Assembly (NCBI RefSeq): GCF_003205295.1
Contig: NZ_QJRP01000001.1
Span: 186,001-250,000, forward strand
DNA length: 64,000 nucleotides
DNA from: Pseudomonas mosselii
Lineage (GTDB): Bacteria > Pseudomonadota > Gammaproteobacteria > Pseudomonadales > Pseudomonadaceae
Direction: 5' to 3'
Positions 23,369 to 32,209 of the stretch are shown piece by piece; the stretch's first letter is position 1; every line of letters begins with the position of its first letter. The notes under the pieces were generated by a model, which saw nothing but the letters and a program-made list of their open reading frames with translations, had not been told where the DNA came from and searched no databases. The translations under genes were made by a program, and so were the position numbers.

Positions 23369-24397
23369 TTACAGATGGTCCGCATCCAGCACCGCTTTGA
23401 CGAACGCCTCGGGCGCCTCTTGCGGCAGGTTGTGGCCCACGCCACCGCTCACCAGGCGGTAGGCGTACTTGCCGGTGAAGCGCTTGGCGTAGGCCTCGGC
23501 CGGTGGATGCGGTGCACCGTTGGCATCGCCTTCGAGGGCGATGGTGGGCACGCCGATGGTGGGGAAGGTGGCCAGCTTCGCTTCCAGTGGGTCGTAGCGG
23601 GTCTCGCCCTGGGCCAGGCCGAGCCGCCAGCGGTAGTTGTGCACGGTGATGGCGACCTGGTCGGGGTTGTCCAGGGCCTTGGCGCTGCGTTCGAAAGTGG
23701 CGTCGTCGAAGGCCCATTGCGGCGAAGCGGTCTGCCAGATCAGTCGGGCGAAGGCGTGACGGTTGCTGTCATAGCCGGCGCGGCCGCGCTCGGTGGCGAA
23801 GTAGTACTGGTACCACCACTGCAGTTCGGCGCTGGGCGGCAGCGGGGCCCTGGCGGCTTCCTGGCTGCTGATCAGGTAGCCGCTGACCGACACCAGCGCC
23901 TTGACCCGCTCGGGCCACAGGGCCGAGACGATATCGGCGGTGCGTGCGCCCCAGTCGAAGCCGCCGAGCACGGCGCGCTTGATCCCCATGGCGTCCATGA
24001 ACGCGATGACGTCGCTGGCCAAGGCGGTGGGCTGGGCATTGCGCGGGGTGTTCGCTGAGAGGAAACGAGTGTCGCCGTAGCCGCGGGCGTAGGGCACCAG
24101 CACCCGGTAGCCCTGGGCGGCCAGTTGCGGCGCCACCTGCTCGTAGCTGTGGATGTCGTAGGGCCAGCCATGCAGAAGGATCACCACCGGACCGTCGGCG
24201 GGGCCTTGTTCCACGTAGGCGACATCCAGCACGCCGGCCTGGACATGCTTGAGCGGGCCGAAGGGAGTGGCCTGACGGGCTGCGGCAGGCGTGCGGGTTT
24301 CCTCGGCCTGGCCTGGGGAGGCGGCCAGCAGGGCCAGGGGCAGCAGGGTGCAGGCGAGCAGGGCTGAGCGGTTGAGGCGGTTGGCGGTGGCGAACAT
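23369..24397 (-). CDS. Exported alpha/beta hydrolase, epoxide-hydrolase-like
   Basis: A 342-aa protein with a signal peptide (SALLACTLLPLALLAASPGQA). The hydrolase part has HGWPYDIHSY (oxyanion), nucleophile Asp148 in GGFDWGART, and catalytic His in GGVGHNLPQEAPEAF. HGWP and an Asp nucleophile are typical of epoxide hydrolases and haloalkane dehalogenases, and export of such an enzyme is less usual. The internal ATG is chosen because AAGGAGATGCACC precedes it. Confidence 0.85.
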   Translation of the reverse strand: MFATANRLNRSALLACTLLPLALLAASPGQAEETRTPAAARQATPFGPLKHVQAGVLDVAYVEQGPADGPVVILLHGWPYDIHSYEQVAPQLAAQGYRVLVPYARGYGDTRFLSANTPRNAQPTALASDVIAFMDAMGIKRAVLGGFDWGARTADIVSALWPERVKALVSVSGYLISSQEAARAPLPPSAELQWWYQYYFATERGRAGYDSNRHAFARLIWQTASPQWAFDDATFERSAKALDNPDQVAITVHNYRWRLGLAQGETRYDPLEAKLATFPTIGVPTIALEGDANGAPHPPAEAYAKRFTGKYAYRLVSGGVGHNLPQEAPEAFVKAVLDADHL

Positions 24398-24590
24398 GGT
24401 GCATCTCCTTGGCGGGCCATCGGTGTGGGCTGGATGGCGTGTAGTTAAGGAGGTGGCTGTGTCCGGGGTGTGTCGGGTGCTGGCGGGGTGGGCGTTTGTG
24501 TGTATCTGAAGGCGGTTGGTACACAGAAAGCTACAAAAGGGCAGGGGTTTGTTGGCGGCTGTCTGGTTATTCGGATTGCGTTGCAAGCTA

Positions 24591-24676
24591 TCAGCGTGGC
24601 AGCGGGCTTGTCCCGCGATGCAATGGATGGCACCCGCCAGGCCGGGGATCGCGGGGCAAGCCCGCTGCCACGCTGA
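24591..24676. repeat. Inverted REP pair (GCTGCCACG variant)
   Basis: TCAGCGTGGCAGCGGGCTTGTCCCGCGAT pairs with its complement across about 27 bp. It uses the rarer GCGGGCTTG...CCGCTGCCACG variant of the local REP family. Confidence 0.8.
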
Positions 24677-24694
24677 TCTCGTCAGTCCGCTAGA

Positions 24695-25624
24695 TCAGAG
24701 ATTTGGGCGTCCTTGAGCATCATCGTTCGCCTGGGCCTGCAGCCAGCGCACCACCTGCTCGGCCGCCGAACCTGCCTGCGGAGCATGGCCGGCGAGCAGG
24801 TGGAAGCCGGCATCGCTGTGCAGCTCATGACCCTCCAGGGCCAGCACCAGGGTGCCGGCCTTGAGGGCATTCGCCACCAGCAGGCGGGGCACCAGGGCGA
24901 TGCCCATGCCTTGCTCGGCGGCCTCGATGGCGAGGATGGTCTGGGAGAACACCGGGCCGCTGAAGCGCGTGCCGGGTAGCGCGTAGTGGTCGAACCAGCG
25001 CTTCCAGTTGTTGTGGCTGTCGGAGATCAGCGGCTGCTGCGCCAGATCCGTGGCTTGCCGCCAAGGGTGTTCGCCGCGCAACGCCGGCGCGCACACCGGT
25101 ACCGCCACGCCGGGCAGCAGGGGCAGGGCGTAGGCGTCGGCGAAGGGCGGCGCTCCCCAGCGCACGGCAAGGTCCACGGCGCCCTTGCCGCTTAACGGGC
25201 GGGTGCTGTCGGAGGCGTCGATCATCAGGGCCACCTGCGGGTGGGCCTGGGCCAGCAAGCCCAGGCGCGGGATCAGCCAGCGGCTGGCGAAGGCGGGGGT
25301 GGTGCTGAGCAGGATCTGCCGGGGATCGCGCTGGCTGTCGCGCTCCAGCAGTTCGCCGGTGGCGTCCTCGATGATGTCCAGGGCCAGGCGCACGCGGGTC
25401 AGGTAGTCGGCGCCGTCTGGGTTAGGCCGCAGGCCCCGGGGCAGGCGCTCGAACAGCGGGCGCCCGAGCTTGTCCTCGAGGGTGCGCACCTGCTGGGCGA
25501 CGGCGCCGGGGGTGACGTGCAGTTCGTCGGCGGCGGCGCGGAAGCTGCCCAGGCGGGCGGCGGCCTCGAAGGCCACCAGGTGATTGACGATGGCGGGGGC
25601 GTTGCGTCGCGTGGGCGCGCTCAT
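24695..25624 (-). CDS. LysR-family regulator (GcvA-like)
   Basis: A 309-aa LysR protein: N-terminal HTH (LGSFRAAADELHVTPGAVAQQVRTLE) and a type-2 periplasmic-binding-like effector domain with TPAFASRWLIPRL, the GcvA-subgroup pattern. It is divergent from the SDR gene at 25728 (103 bp gap), which is its most likely target. Confidence 0.9.
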   Translation of the reverse strand: MSAPTRRNAPAIVNHLVAFEAAARLGSFRAAADELHVTPGAVAQQVRTLEDKLGRPLFERLPRGLRPNPDGADYLTRVRLALDIIEDATGELLERDSQRDPRQILLSTTPAFASRWLIPRLGLLAQAHPQVALMIDASDSTRPLSGKGAVDLAVRWGAPPFADAYALPLLPGVAVPVCAPALRGEHPWRQATDLAQQPLISDSHNNWKRWFDHYALPGTRFSGPVFSQTILAIEAAEQGMGIALVPRLLVANALKAGTLVLALEGHELHSDAGFHLLAGHAPQAGSAAEQVVRWLQAQANDDAQGRPNL

Positions 25625-25727
25625 CCAGTAGATTTCCTGCAGGCTGCTGCCAGTATTTGTGATTGGTGCGATAAGCCGGATTCTGGCTTCATGGGCCTAC
25701 TTGATCAACTCCCAGAAGGAGCAGCAT

Positions 25728-26432
25728 ATGTCTTCCCAGAAAGTTGCAATCATCACCGCAGGCGGTAGTGGCATGGGTGCCGAGGCCGCGCGGCGGCTGG
25801 CCGCCGATGGCTTCAGGGTGGCGATCCTGTCGTCGTCCGGCAAGGGCGAGGCGCTGGCGGCCGAGCTGGGCGGCATCGGCGTGACCGGCTCCAACCAGTC
25901 GGTAGAAGACCTGCAGCGTCTGGTCGACACCGTGATGCAGCAGTGGGGCCGGGTCGATGTGCTGGTCAACAGCGCCGGCCACGGCCCGCGCGCGCCGATC
26001 CTCGAACTGAGCGACGACGACTGGCACCGTGGCATGGAGGTGTACTTCCTCAACGTGGTGCGCCCGACCCGGCTGGTGACGCCGATCATGCAGCGCCAGG
26101 GCGGCGGCGCCATCATCAACATCTCGACTTTCGCCGCCTTCGAGCCGGATCCGGCGTTCCCGACCTCCGGGGTGTTCCGCGCCGGGCTCGCGGCCTTCAC
26201 CAAGCTGTTCGCCGACCGTTACGCGGCCGAGAACATCCGCATGAACAACGTACTGCCGGGATTCATCGACAGCCTGCCGGAGAAAGAGGAATTCCGTAAC
26301 CGGATTCCGATGGAGCGGTACGGCAAGTCCGAGGAGATCGCGGCCACTGTCGCCTTCCTGGCCTCCGAGGGCGCGGGCTACATCACCGGGCAGAACCTGC
26401 GGGTCGATGGCGGTATCACCCGCTCGGTTTGA
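25728..26432 (+). CDS. SDR-family oxidoreductase with non-canonical active site
   Basis: A 234-aa short-chain dehydrogenase. The dinucleotide motif is TAGGSGMG (10-17), the NNAG motif is NSAG (81-84), and catalytic Ser133 is present in NISTFAAF. At the YxxxK position the sequence has S147-x3-R151 (TSGVFRAG), so both catalytic Tyr and Lys are replaced. The rest (MNNVLPGFID, TGQNLRVDGG) is normal. Activity may be altered, as in divergent SDRs with shifted or substituted catalytic residues. AGGAGC precedes the ATG. The LysR gene is divergent. Confidence 0.88.
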   Translation: MSSQKVAIITAGGSGMGAEAARRLAADGFRVAILSSSGKGEALAAELGGIGVTGSNQSVEDLQRLVDTVMQQWGRVDVLVNSAGHGPRAPILELSDDDWHRGMEVYFLNVVRPTRLVTPIMQRQGGGAIINISTFAAFEPDPAFPTSGVFRAGLAAFTKLFADRYAAENIRMNNVLPGFIDSLPEKEEFRNRIPMERYGKSEEIAATVAFLASEGAGYITGQNLRVDGGITRSV

Positions 26433-26510
26433 CTGGCGTGGCGGGCATACTGCTGGGCGGCGACTTCCGTTAGCATGTCGCCCCTGTTTCCCGCTATCCG
26501 GATCCGCCCC

Positions 26511-27002
26511 ATGAGTACCCCGATGTTCCGCCAGGCCACGGCAACCGACGTGGACCGCTGCTACCAGATCGAAACCAGTGCCTACGAAGGCGACGAAGCC
26601 GCCACCCGGGAGAAGATCGCCACGCGCATCGCCCAGTACCCGGAGGGCTTCCTGGTGCTGGAGGCCGATGGCCAGGTGATCGGCTTCATCAACAGCGGCT
26701 GCGCCGACCAGGTGGTGATGTCGGACGAGGCCTTCAAGGAGTTGGTCGGGCACGACCCGCAGGGGCCCAATGTGGTGATCATGTCGGTGGTGCTCGACCC
26801 GGCGTACCAGGGCCTGGGCCATGCCAGCCGGTTGATGGCGCGCTTCGTCGAGCAGATGCGCGAGCGCGGCAAGGCGACTATTCACCTGATGTGCAAGGAG
26901 CGGCATGTCGGGCTGTACGAGAAGATGGGCTACGCCTATGTGCGCCCGTCGGCGTCCGACCATGGCGGCATGGCCTGGCACGAAATGATCATGGTGCTCT
27001 GA
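26511..27002 (+). CDS. GNAT N-acetyltransferase (arylalkylamine type)
   Basis: A 163-aa GNAT protein: FRQATATDVDRCYQIETSAY at the N-terminus, acetyl-CoA loop VVLDPAYQGLGHASRL, and a C-terminal LYEKMGYAYVRPS. The layout resembles bacterial AANAT-like enzymes. The start is the ATG giving MSTPMFRQA. It follows the SDR gene by 78 bp on the same strand and may be co-transcribed. The substrate is unknown. Confidence 0.85.
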   Translation: MSTPMFRQATATDVDRCYQIETSAYEGDEAATREKIATRIAQYPEGFLVLEADGQVIGFINSGCADQVVMSDEAFKELVGHDPQGPNVVIMSVVLDPAYQGLGHASRLMARFVEQMRERGKATIHLMCKERHVGLYEKMGYAYVRPSASDHGGMAWHEMIMVL

Positions 27003-27049
27003 AGGGCCTTCGACTAGCATCGACGCTTTTCGCAGCCAGGGAGAGGCCT

Positions 27050-27403
27050 GTGAACTACGTCGTGATTGCCGTACACCGCAGTGAGTACCCTGCGCCCATC
27101 ACCTTTGCCCGGGGCGCGCTGCTGGACATCGGCCAGCGGTACGAAGGCGACGAGCACTGGGAGGACTGGTACCTGTGCAGTTGCCAGGGCCAGGAACCAG
27201 GCTGGGTGCCCGGCCAGCTCATCGAGCGGCTTGGCGTCGGCCGGGGCAGGGCGGTGGAAGCCTATTCGGCCCATGAGCTGGATGTCGACCCCGGCCAGTC
27301 GCTGGAGGGCCTGCGCCCCCTGAACGGCTGGCTCTGGTGCCGTCGTGCAGGCAACGGGGAGCTTGGCTGGGTACCGCTGGCGAAGCTGCGCCAGCTGGAC
27401 TGA
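27050..27403 (+). CDS. Tandem SH3-like domain protein
   Basis: A 117-aa protein with two SH3-like units: YPAPITFARGALLDIGQRYEGDEHWEDWYLC...GWVPGQL, and a second with AVEAYSAHELDVDPGQ...LWCRRAGNGELGWVPLAKL. GTG is the likely start after GGGAGAGGCCT. The family is common in pseudomonads and of unknown role, probably protein-protein binding. Confidence 0.75.
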   Translation: MNYVVIAVHRSEYPAPITFARGALLDIGQRYEGDEHWEDWYLCSCQGQEPGWVPGQLIERLGVGRGRAVEAYSAHELDVDPGQSLEGLRPLNGWLWCRRAGNGELGWVPLAKLRQLD

Positions 27404-27405
27404 CC

Positions 27406-27972
27406 TCAGGCTACAGCTACCGCCAGCACGGTCGCGCTGTCGAGAATCCGCGCATAGTCCATGGCCAGGTTGCCCAGGGCCAGGGCATGGACGTCCTCCG
27501 CCGGCCACAGGCGGCCCTGCAGGTCGTGCTGGTCGAAGGTGTAGCAGGCATCGGCCACCACCACCGTATCGAACCCCAGGTTGCCCGCCGAGCGCGCGGT
27601 CGACTCCACCGAATTGTTGGTGATCACGCCGACGATGACCAGCTGGCTGATGCCGCGCTGGTGCAGCCAGCGTTCAAGGCCACTGTTGCAGAAGGCGTCG
27701 GGCACGTGTTTTTCGAACACGTTCTCGCTGGCCTGCGGGGTGAAGGCGGGCTGGAACTCGCAACCGGGCTGGCCAGGCCAGAACACTGAATCCGGATCGC
27801 GGGAGATGTGGCGCACGTGTATCACCGGACGGGTGCTTGCACGCCAGACAGCGAGGAGTTCGCTGATCCGTTGCTCGGCTTCGGGATTGTTGCGACGGCC
27901 CAGGCGAGGGTGACTGATGCCGCTCTGCATGTCGATGATCAGCAGGGCGGCGTTGTTGGCGAGCGCGGTCAT
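27406..27972 (-). CDS. Isochorismatase-like hydrolase with Cys-to-Ser change
   Basis: A 188-aa isochorismatase-family protein with Asp14 (LLIIDMQSG) and Lys88 (FEKHVPDAF) of the catalytic triad. At the nucleophile position the motif is VGVITNNSVESTAR, giving Ser121 where amidohydrolases have Cys. Lack of Cys is known in true isochorismatases, so the reaction cannot be assumed to be amide hydrolysis. The start MTALANNAALLIID is supported by family length and AAGGAGAACTACCGGGT upstream. It converges on the SH3-like gene. Confidence 0.85.
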   Translation of the reverse strand: MTALANNAALLIIDMQSGISHPRLGRRNNPEAEQRISELLAVWRASTRPVIHVRHISRDPDSVFWPGQPGCEFQPAFTPQASENVFEKHVPDAFCNSGLERWLHQRGISQLVIVGVITNNSVESTARSAGNLGFDTVVVADACYTFDQHDLQGRLWPAEDVHALALGNLAMDYARILDSATVLAVAVA

Positions 27973-28278
27973 ACCCGGTAGTTCTCCTTGTCTGGGCTTC
28001 GGACCGTAGCACAGGTGTGTTGCCTGCGCGGATGTCATCGCGGGGCAAGCCCGCTCCCACGCCGATCGCGTTGGCCTTAAGGTATGCGCCCCGCGATGGA
28101 AGGAATCACCATCTGATCCGCTTTTTTTCCGCGAACCTGAATCTGTAACCGTATCAGCCGCTGCCGGAAAATACGTCCAGGCCCAGCCTTCCAACCCGGT
28201 GTGCGCTGGGCAGGTTGCCCCGCTGCACTGCCGCAGCGGCCAGCCCCGCCGTTACGACATCACACTGTAGAGGTTCCG
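27973..28278. other. Intergenic region with a single REP
   Basis: It holds a lone REP (28037-28062) and the probable promoter region of the small gene at 28279. Nothing else is supported. Confidence 0.5.
28037..28062. repeat. Single REP element
   Basis: ATCGCGGGGCAAGCCCGCTCCCAC is one copy of the GCAAGCCCGCTCCCAC type, without a partner nearby. Confidence 0.75.
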
Positions 28279-28362
28279 ATGGGCAAGCTCGCGCTGTTTC
28301 TGGGTGGTTTTCTGCTGCTGACTATCATGATTGGCCTGTTGGGCACCATCCCGCCAAGCTGA
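28279..28362 (+). CDS. 27-aa single-TM peptide
   Basis: The frame reads MGKLALFLGGFLLLTIMIGL and then seven more residues to the stop. It is one hydrophobic helix with a Lys at position 3. An AGAGG lies 5 bp upstream, and a GC-rich hairpin (GGCCCGCC/GGCGGGCC) begins about 20 bp after the stop. The arrangement resembles known small membrane proteins. Confidence 0.5.
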   Translation: MGKLALFLGGFLLLTIMIGLLGTIPPS

Positions 28363-28380
28363 GCCGCAACTTTTTCCTGT

Positions 28381-28409
28381 CCCGGCCCGCCTGGCACAAT
28401 GGCGGGCCA
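28381..28409 (+). terminator. Possible terminator of the small-peptide gene
   Basis: CGGCCCGCC and GGCGGGCC form a stem around a CTGGCACAAT loop, but only weakly T-rich sequence follows, so termination is not certain. Confidence 0.4.
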
Positions 28410-28569
28410 GACCCTTCCCCCAGGTTTTCCCCGCCCCCTGGCCGTAGTCGTCTAGACAAGCGGTAGCTGCAAGTCGTTCTCAAGTACAAGTCGCTCGTGT
28501 AATCTCGCGCCCCCAATCCCAGGGCCCGGGCACACGGGCCGTTTACTTGCCTTGGAGACAATACACACT

Positions 28570-28761
28570 ATGGAATGCAAGAAAGGCACTGCAGCGATGC
28601 TGGAGTGGCGCGGTCGTTTTCTCGGTGAGGGCATGCTCCACGAAGAGGACTACGATCAGGCACTGCGCCGTGCCGAAGAGTTGGAGCGTTCCGGTGTGAT
28701 CAGCGCAAGCGAATGGATCGAATTGGTCAAGCTGGCCAATGCAGCCTTGCTGCGCTTGTAA
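28570..28761 (+). CDS. Small hypothetical protein, 63 aa
   Basis: An acidic helical protein (MECKKGTAAMLEWRGRFLGEG..., ending ELVKLANAALLRL). The second in-frame ATG is preferred because TTGCCTTGGAGACAA precedes it at a good distance. No domain is known to me. The frame has coding-like codon use and no competing ORF. Confidence 0.55.
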   Translation: MECKKGTAAMLEWRGRFLGEGMLHEEDYDQALRRAEELERSGVISASEWIELVKLANAALLRL

Positions 28762-28882
28762 AGATTCCTTCAAGGCTTGCAGAAACTGTCCACAAAAATC
28801 GTGGGTAGGTCTGTGGATAAAGCGCTACAGGCCAGGGTTTCCAAGGCCTCTGTCAGATTGAGCATAAATTGAGCAGCCCAAT

Positions 28883-29800
28883 TCAGGGCTGTTCCCCACT
28901 CCTCGGACCGGCCTCGCGCAGGGCCTGCAGCAGTTCGCGAACCTTTGCCGGCAGGTCGCCGGCCGGGTACACGGCGTGCATCTGCGGGTCCTGCCCGGTG
29001 CTGGATGTCAGGTGGTAGTCGGGGCAGACCCGCACCAGGCGTCCGGCGCGTACCTCCGGCTCCCCCAGCCAATCAGCCAGCCGGGCGATACCGGCTCCCG
29101 CCAGGGTGCCCTGCAACACCGCCACCCCCGAGCCCAGGCGCAGGCGTGGCCGCGGGCGCAGGCTCACGATGCGTCCGTCCCTGCTGAAATGCCAGGCCTT
29201 GAGGATGCGCGGCGCGGTGTGCAGGATCAGCGCATGCCGCTCCAGATCTTCCAGTGCCTGGGGCGTGCCGGCCTGCGCAAGGTACTGGGGGCTGGCGTAG
29301 AGATGGCGACGGTAATGCCACAGGGGGTAGCCGATCAGCTCGCTGGATTGCGCGAAGGCGCCGCGGATCACGAAATCCAGCTTGCCCTGCAGCGGGTCGA
29401 AGGCCTGGTCGCTGTACTGCACATCGAGGGTGACGTGAGGGTGGCGCCGGGAAAACCCAGCCAGCACTGCCGGCAGTACCTGCTGGGCCAGTACCTCGGG
29501 CGCGGCCAGGCGGATCCAGCCTTGGGCGTCGCCGGTCAGCGCGGCCAGTTCGTCGGCAGCGTCCCGTTGCACATCCAGCAAGCGTTCGGCGTGGGGCAGC
29601 AGCCGCTCGCCGGCCTCGGTCAGCGCCACCGAGCTGGCGCTGCGGTTGAACAGCTTGGCGCCGCTGTTATCTTCCAGGGCCTGTACGGCCCGAGTAACTG
29701 CGCTGGGCGAGCGGCCCAGGGCGCGGGCGGCGCTGACGAAGCTGCGCTTGTGCGCGACGGTGACGAACGCCTGTATTTCTCGCAGCATGTCCAGGGCCAT
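28883..29800 (-). CDS. LysR-family regulator
   Basis: A 305-aa LysR protein with HTH SFVSAARALGRSPSAVTRAVQALE and an effector domain of the DsdC/aryl-regulator type (VLAQQVLPAVLAGFSRRHPHVTLD). The start MALDMLREIQAF is the family start; a longer frame upstream is spurious. It is divergent from the TSUP exporter gene (103 bp gap), its likely target. Confidence 0.9.
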   Translation of the reverse strand: MALDMLREIQAFVTVAHKRSFVSAARALGRSPSAVTRAVQALEDNSGAKLFNRSASSVALTEAGERLLPHAERLLDVQRDAADELAALTGDAQGWIRLAAPEVLAQQVLPAVLAGFSRRHPHVTLDVQYSDQAFDPLQGKLDFVIRGAFAQSSELIGYPLWHYRRHLYASPQYLAQAGTPQALEDLERHALILHTAPRILKAWHFSRDGRIVSLRPRPRLRLGSGVAVLQGTLAGAGIARLADWLGEPEVRAGRLVRVCPDYHLTSSTGQDPQMHAVYPAGDLPAKVRELLQALREAGPRSGEQP

Positions 29801-29903
29801 CGAGGGGGATTCCTTGTTGCGCTTTTCGCAATATGGCATTTCAACACAAGCGCGGCGCTTTGATTAGTCTGGCAGCCTGTTTTATGCCGCCCGGACCCTC
29901 GAG

Positions 29904-30665
29904 ATGATGGATATCGCCCTGCTTTCGCTGTTCGCCTTCGCCGCTGGCCTGATCGACGCTGCCGTGGGAGGCGGCGGGTTGATCCAGATCCCGGCGCTGT
30001 TCAACGTGCTGCCCAACGCCCAGCCGGCGGCGTTGCTGGGCAGCAACAAGCTGGCTTCGGTGTGCGGCACCACCTTTGCGGCGCGTTCGTTCATCCGCAA
30101 GGTCAAGCTGGACTGGGGGCTGATCGTGCCGGCGGCGCTGAGCGCCTTCGTGATGTCGTTCTTCGGCGCGGCCACCGTGTCGCTGGTGCCGGCGAGCGTG
30201 ATGCGGCCGATGGTGCTGGTGCTGATCGTGCTGATGGCCATCTACACCTTCTGCAAGAAGGACTTCGGCACCTTGCACAAACCCAGGGTGATCGGCCGCA
30301 AGGAACAGTGCCTGGCGGTGCTGATCGGTGGCGCCATCGGCTTTTATGACGGATTGTTCGGGCCAGGCACCGGCAGCTTTCTGATTTTCCTGTTCATCCG
30401 CTTCTTCGCCCTGGATTTCCTGCATGCCTCGGCTTCGGCCAAGCTGGTCAACATCGCCACCAACCTGGCCGCGCTGGTGTTCTTCATCCCGTCGGGCAAT
30501 GTGCTGTGGGCCATTGCGTTGCCGATGGCGTTGTTCAACATCCTCGGTGCGCTGACCGGTACCTGGCTTGCGGTGCGCAAGGGGGCGGGGTTCGTGCGCG
30601 GGCTGTTCCTGGTATTGCTGTGCGTGCTGATCGCCAAGCTGAGCTGGGACCTGCTGGTTGGCTGA
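29904..30665 (+). CDS. TSUP-family (TauE/SafE/YfcA) membrane transporter
   Basis: A 253-aa protein with eight hydrophobic segments. The family signatures are GLIDAAVGGGGLIQIP in the first half and GFYDGLFGPGTGSFLIF in the second. TSUP proteins export sulfite, sulfonates or organic anions. The ATG is preceded by GACCCTCGAG, and the MMDIALLSLF start may be at either Met. It is probably controlled by the divergent LysR gene. Confidence 0.88.
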   Translation: MMDIALLSLFAFAAGLIDAAVGGGGLIQIPALFNVLPNAQPAALLGSNKLASVCGTTFAARSFIRKVKLDWGLIVPAALSAFVMSFFGAATVSLVPASVMRPMVLVLIVLMAIYTFCKKDFGTLHKPRVIGRKEQCLAVLIGGAIGFYDGLFGPGTGSFLIFLFIRFFALDFLHASASAKLVNIATNLAALVFFIPSGNVLWAIALPMALFNILGALTGTWLAVRKGAGFVRGLFLVLLCVLIAKLSWDLLVG

Positions 30666-30666
30666 G

Positions 30667-32079
30667 TCACAGCACCTGGCGCTGCCCCTCGGCCTGCTCG
30701 ACCCGGTTGCGGCCTTGGGCCTTGGCCCGGTAGAGCGCTTGGTCGGCGCTGGCCAGCAGTTCGTCGAGGCTCGGCGCCGGGGTGTCGGCGGCGCAGCCGG
30801 TCAGGCCGATGCTGACTGTGACCCGTAGCACCTGCTCTGGCCGGGCGATATGCAGGTCCTGCACTGCCCGGCGCAGGCGCTCGGCGGTAAACCTGGCCAG
30901 CTCTGGCGCCAGCCCCGGGACGATGATGACGAACTCCTCACCACCCAGGCGGGCGAACAGCTCGCCGTCGTGCAACTGGTCCTGCAGGGTCATGGCGAAC
31001 TGGCGCAGCACCTGGTCGCCGACCCCGTGGCCATGGCGGTCGTTGATGGTCTTGAAGTGGTCGATGTCGAGCATCATCAGGGTCAATGGCAGCTGTAACG
31101 TGTGCTGGCGGCTGTCCAGCAGGGCGTTGGCGCGGCGGGTGAAAGCACTGCGGGACAGGGTGCCGGTGAGGTGGTCGATGGTTGCCTGATGCGCCAGGCG
31201 CGCCATCAGGCTGCGGTTGGCGCTGCTGACGCAGGCCAGCACCAGCGGGCCGAGCACCAGCATGGCGATGCCCAGGCGCGCCGACATCAGGGTGGTGACC
31301 CCCGACTCGCTCTGCGGAATGCTGAAGTGCATGAGGTTCTGGGCCACGGCGACGATCAGCGTGCTGCCCGCGGTGAGGGCCAGCAGCGCCACCAGGAACG
31401 GTGAATAGCTGAGCGCGCACCACAGCAGCGCGGCGATCGGGAAGGCGATGGCCCCGGGGCCGCCGAAGACGATGCTGACTGCCAGCGAGGCCAGCAGCAC
31501 CAGCAGCGGCGCCAGGCGGATCGGCTGGCTGGCGCTGCCGTGGCCGCTCAGGGCGCGTGGCGAGGGGGCGGTGAGCAAAACGGGCAAGACCAGCACGCTG
31601 GTGGAGAACTGTTCGCTGAACCAGGCAAGCCAGGTGGCGCGCAGCGATTGTTCGAACCAGGGCGTGGCCATCACGCAGGCCAGGCTGGCGGCGACCATGG
31701 CACCGACCGCGCAGGCGCCGAACAGGCGCAGGGTGCCATGGGGCGTACGCAGGCGTCGATGTACGCGTGGCAGGCGGGCCATCAGGTACCAGATGCTGAC
31801 GATGGCGCCGAGGTTGCACAGGTTGAACCACAGGGCCGGTTTCCAGGCACTGCCGCAGCCTAGGTCGGCGACCACCATGGCCAGGTAGATGAGGGCGAAT
31901 CCGGAGGGGGTGGCCTGGCGCGGATTGCGCAGCAGCACCCCGGCGAGCACCGCGTTCACCGGCCAGAACAGCGACAGCGATTCGATGGGACGGGCGAGGA
32001 TGCCGGCCAGGGTCAATGCCAGGGTCAGGCCGAACAGGATCAGCGGGGGCAGCAGGCGTGACGGGGCTGGTGACACCAT
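30667..32079 (-). CDS. MASE1-GGDEF diguanylate cyclase
   Basis: A 470-aa protein with an N-terminal MASE1-like membrane domain of about eight helices (residues 1-290) and a C-terminal GGDEF domain with the active motif RLGGEEFVIIV. At the position of the inhibitory I-site (RxxD five residues upstream) it has QLHD, so product inhibition through that site is not expected. It would make cyclic di-GMP at the inner membrane. It ends 2 bp from the end of the converging TSUP gene. Confidence 0.88.
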   Translation of the reverse strand: MVSPAPSRLLPPLILFGLTLALTLAGILARPIESLSLFWPVNAVLAGVLLRNPRQATPSGFALIYLAMVVADLGCGSAWKPALWFNLCNLGAIVSIWYLMARLPRVHRRLRTPHGTLRLFGACAVGAMVAASLACVMATPWFEQSLRATWLAWFSEQFSTSVLVLPVLLTAPSPRALSGHGSASQPIRLAPLLVLLASLAVSIVFGGPGAIAFPIAALLWCALSYSPFLVALLALTAGSTLIVAVAQNLMHFSIPQSESGVTTLMSARLGIAMLVLGPLVLACVSSANRSLMARLAHQATIDHLTGTLSRSAFTRRANALLDSRQHTLQLPLTLMMLDIDHFKTINDRHGHGVGDQVLRQFAMTLQDQLHDGELFARLGGEEFVIIVPGLAPELARFTAERLRRAVQDLHIARPEQVLRVTVSIGLTGCAADTPAPSLDELLASADQALYRAKAQGRNRVEQAEGQRQVL

Positions 32080-32209
32080 GGGCTCGACCGACAAGCGAAG
32101 ACAGAATCCAGGAAAACGGCCGTAGGCACCTGGGACGATAGTCTGTGAGTGTCTTTCAACTGCCCGATTGATGTCAATTCGCCGCAAATTGCCTGGATCG
32201 TACCGCCGA

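Noticed and set aside
25689..27020. 443-aa minus-strand ORF across the SDR and GNAT genes
   Set aside because: Antisense shadow of two well-supported genes.
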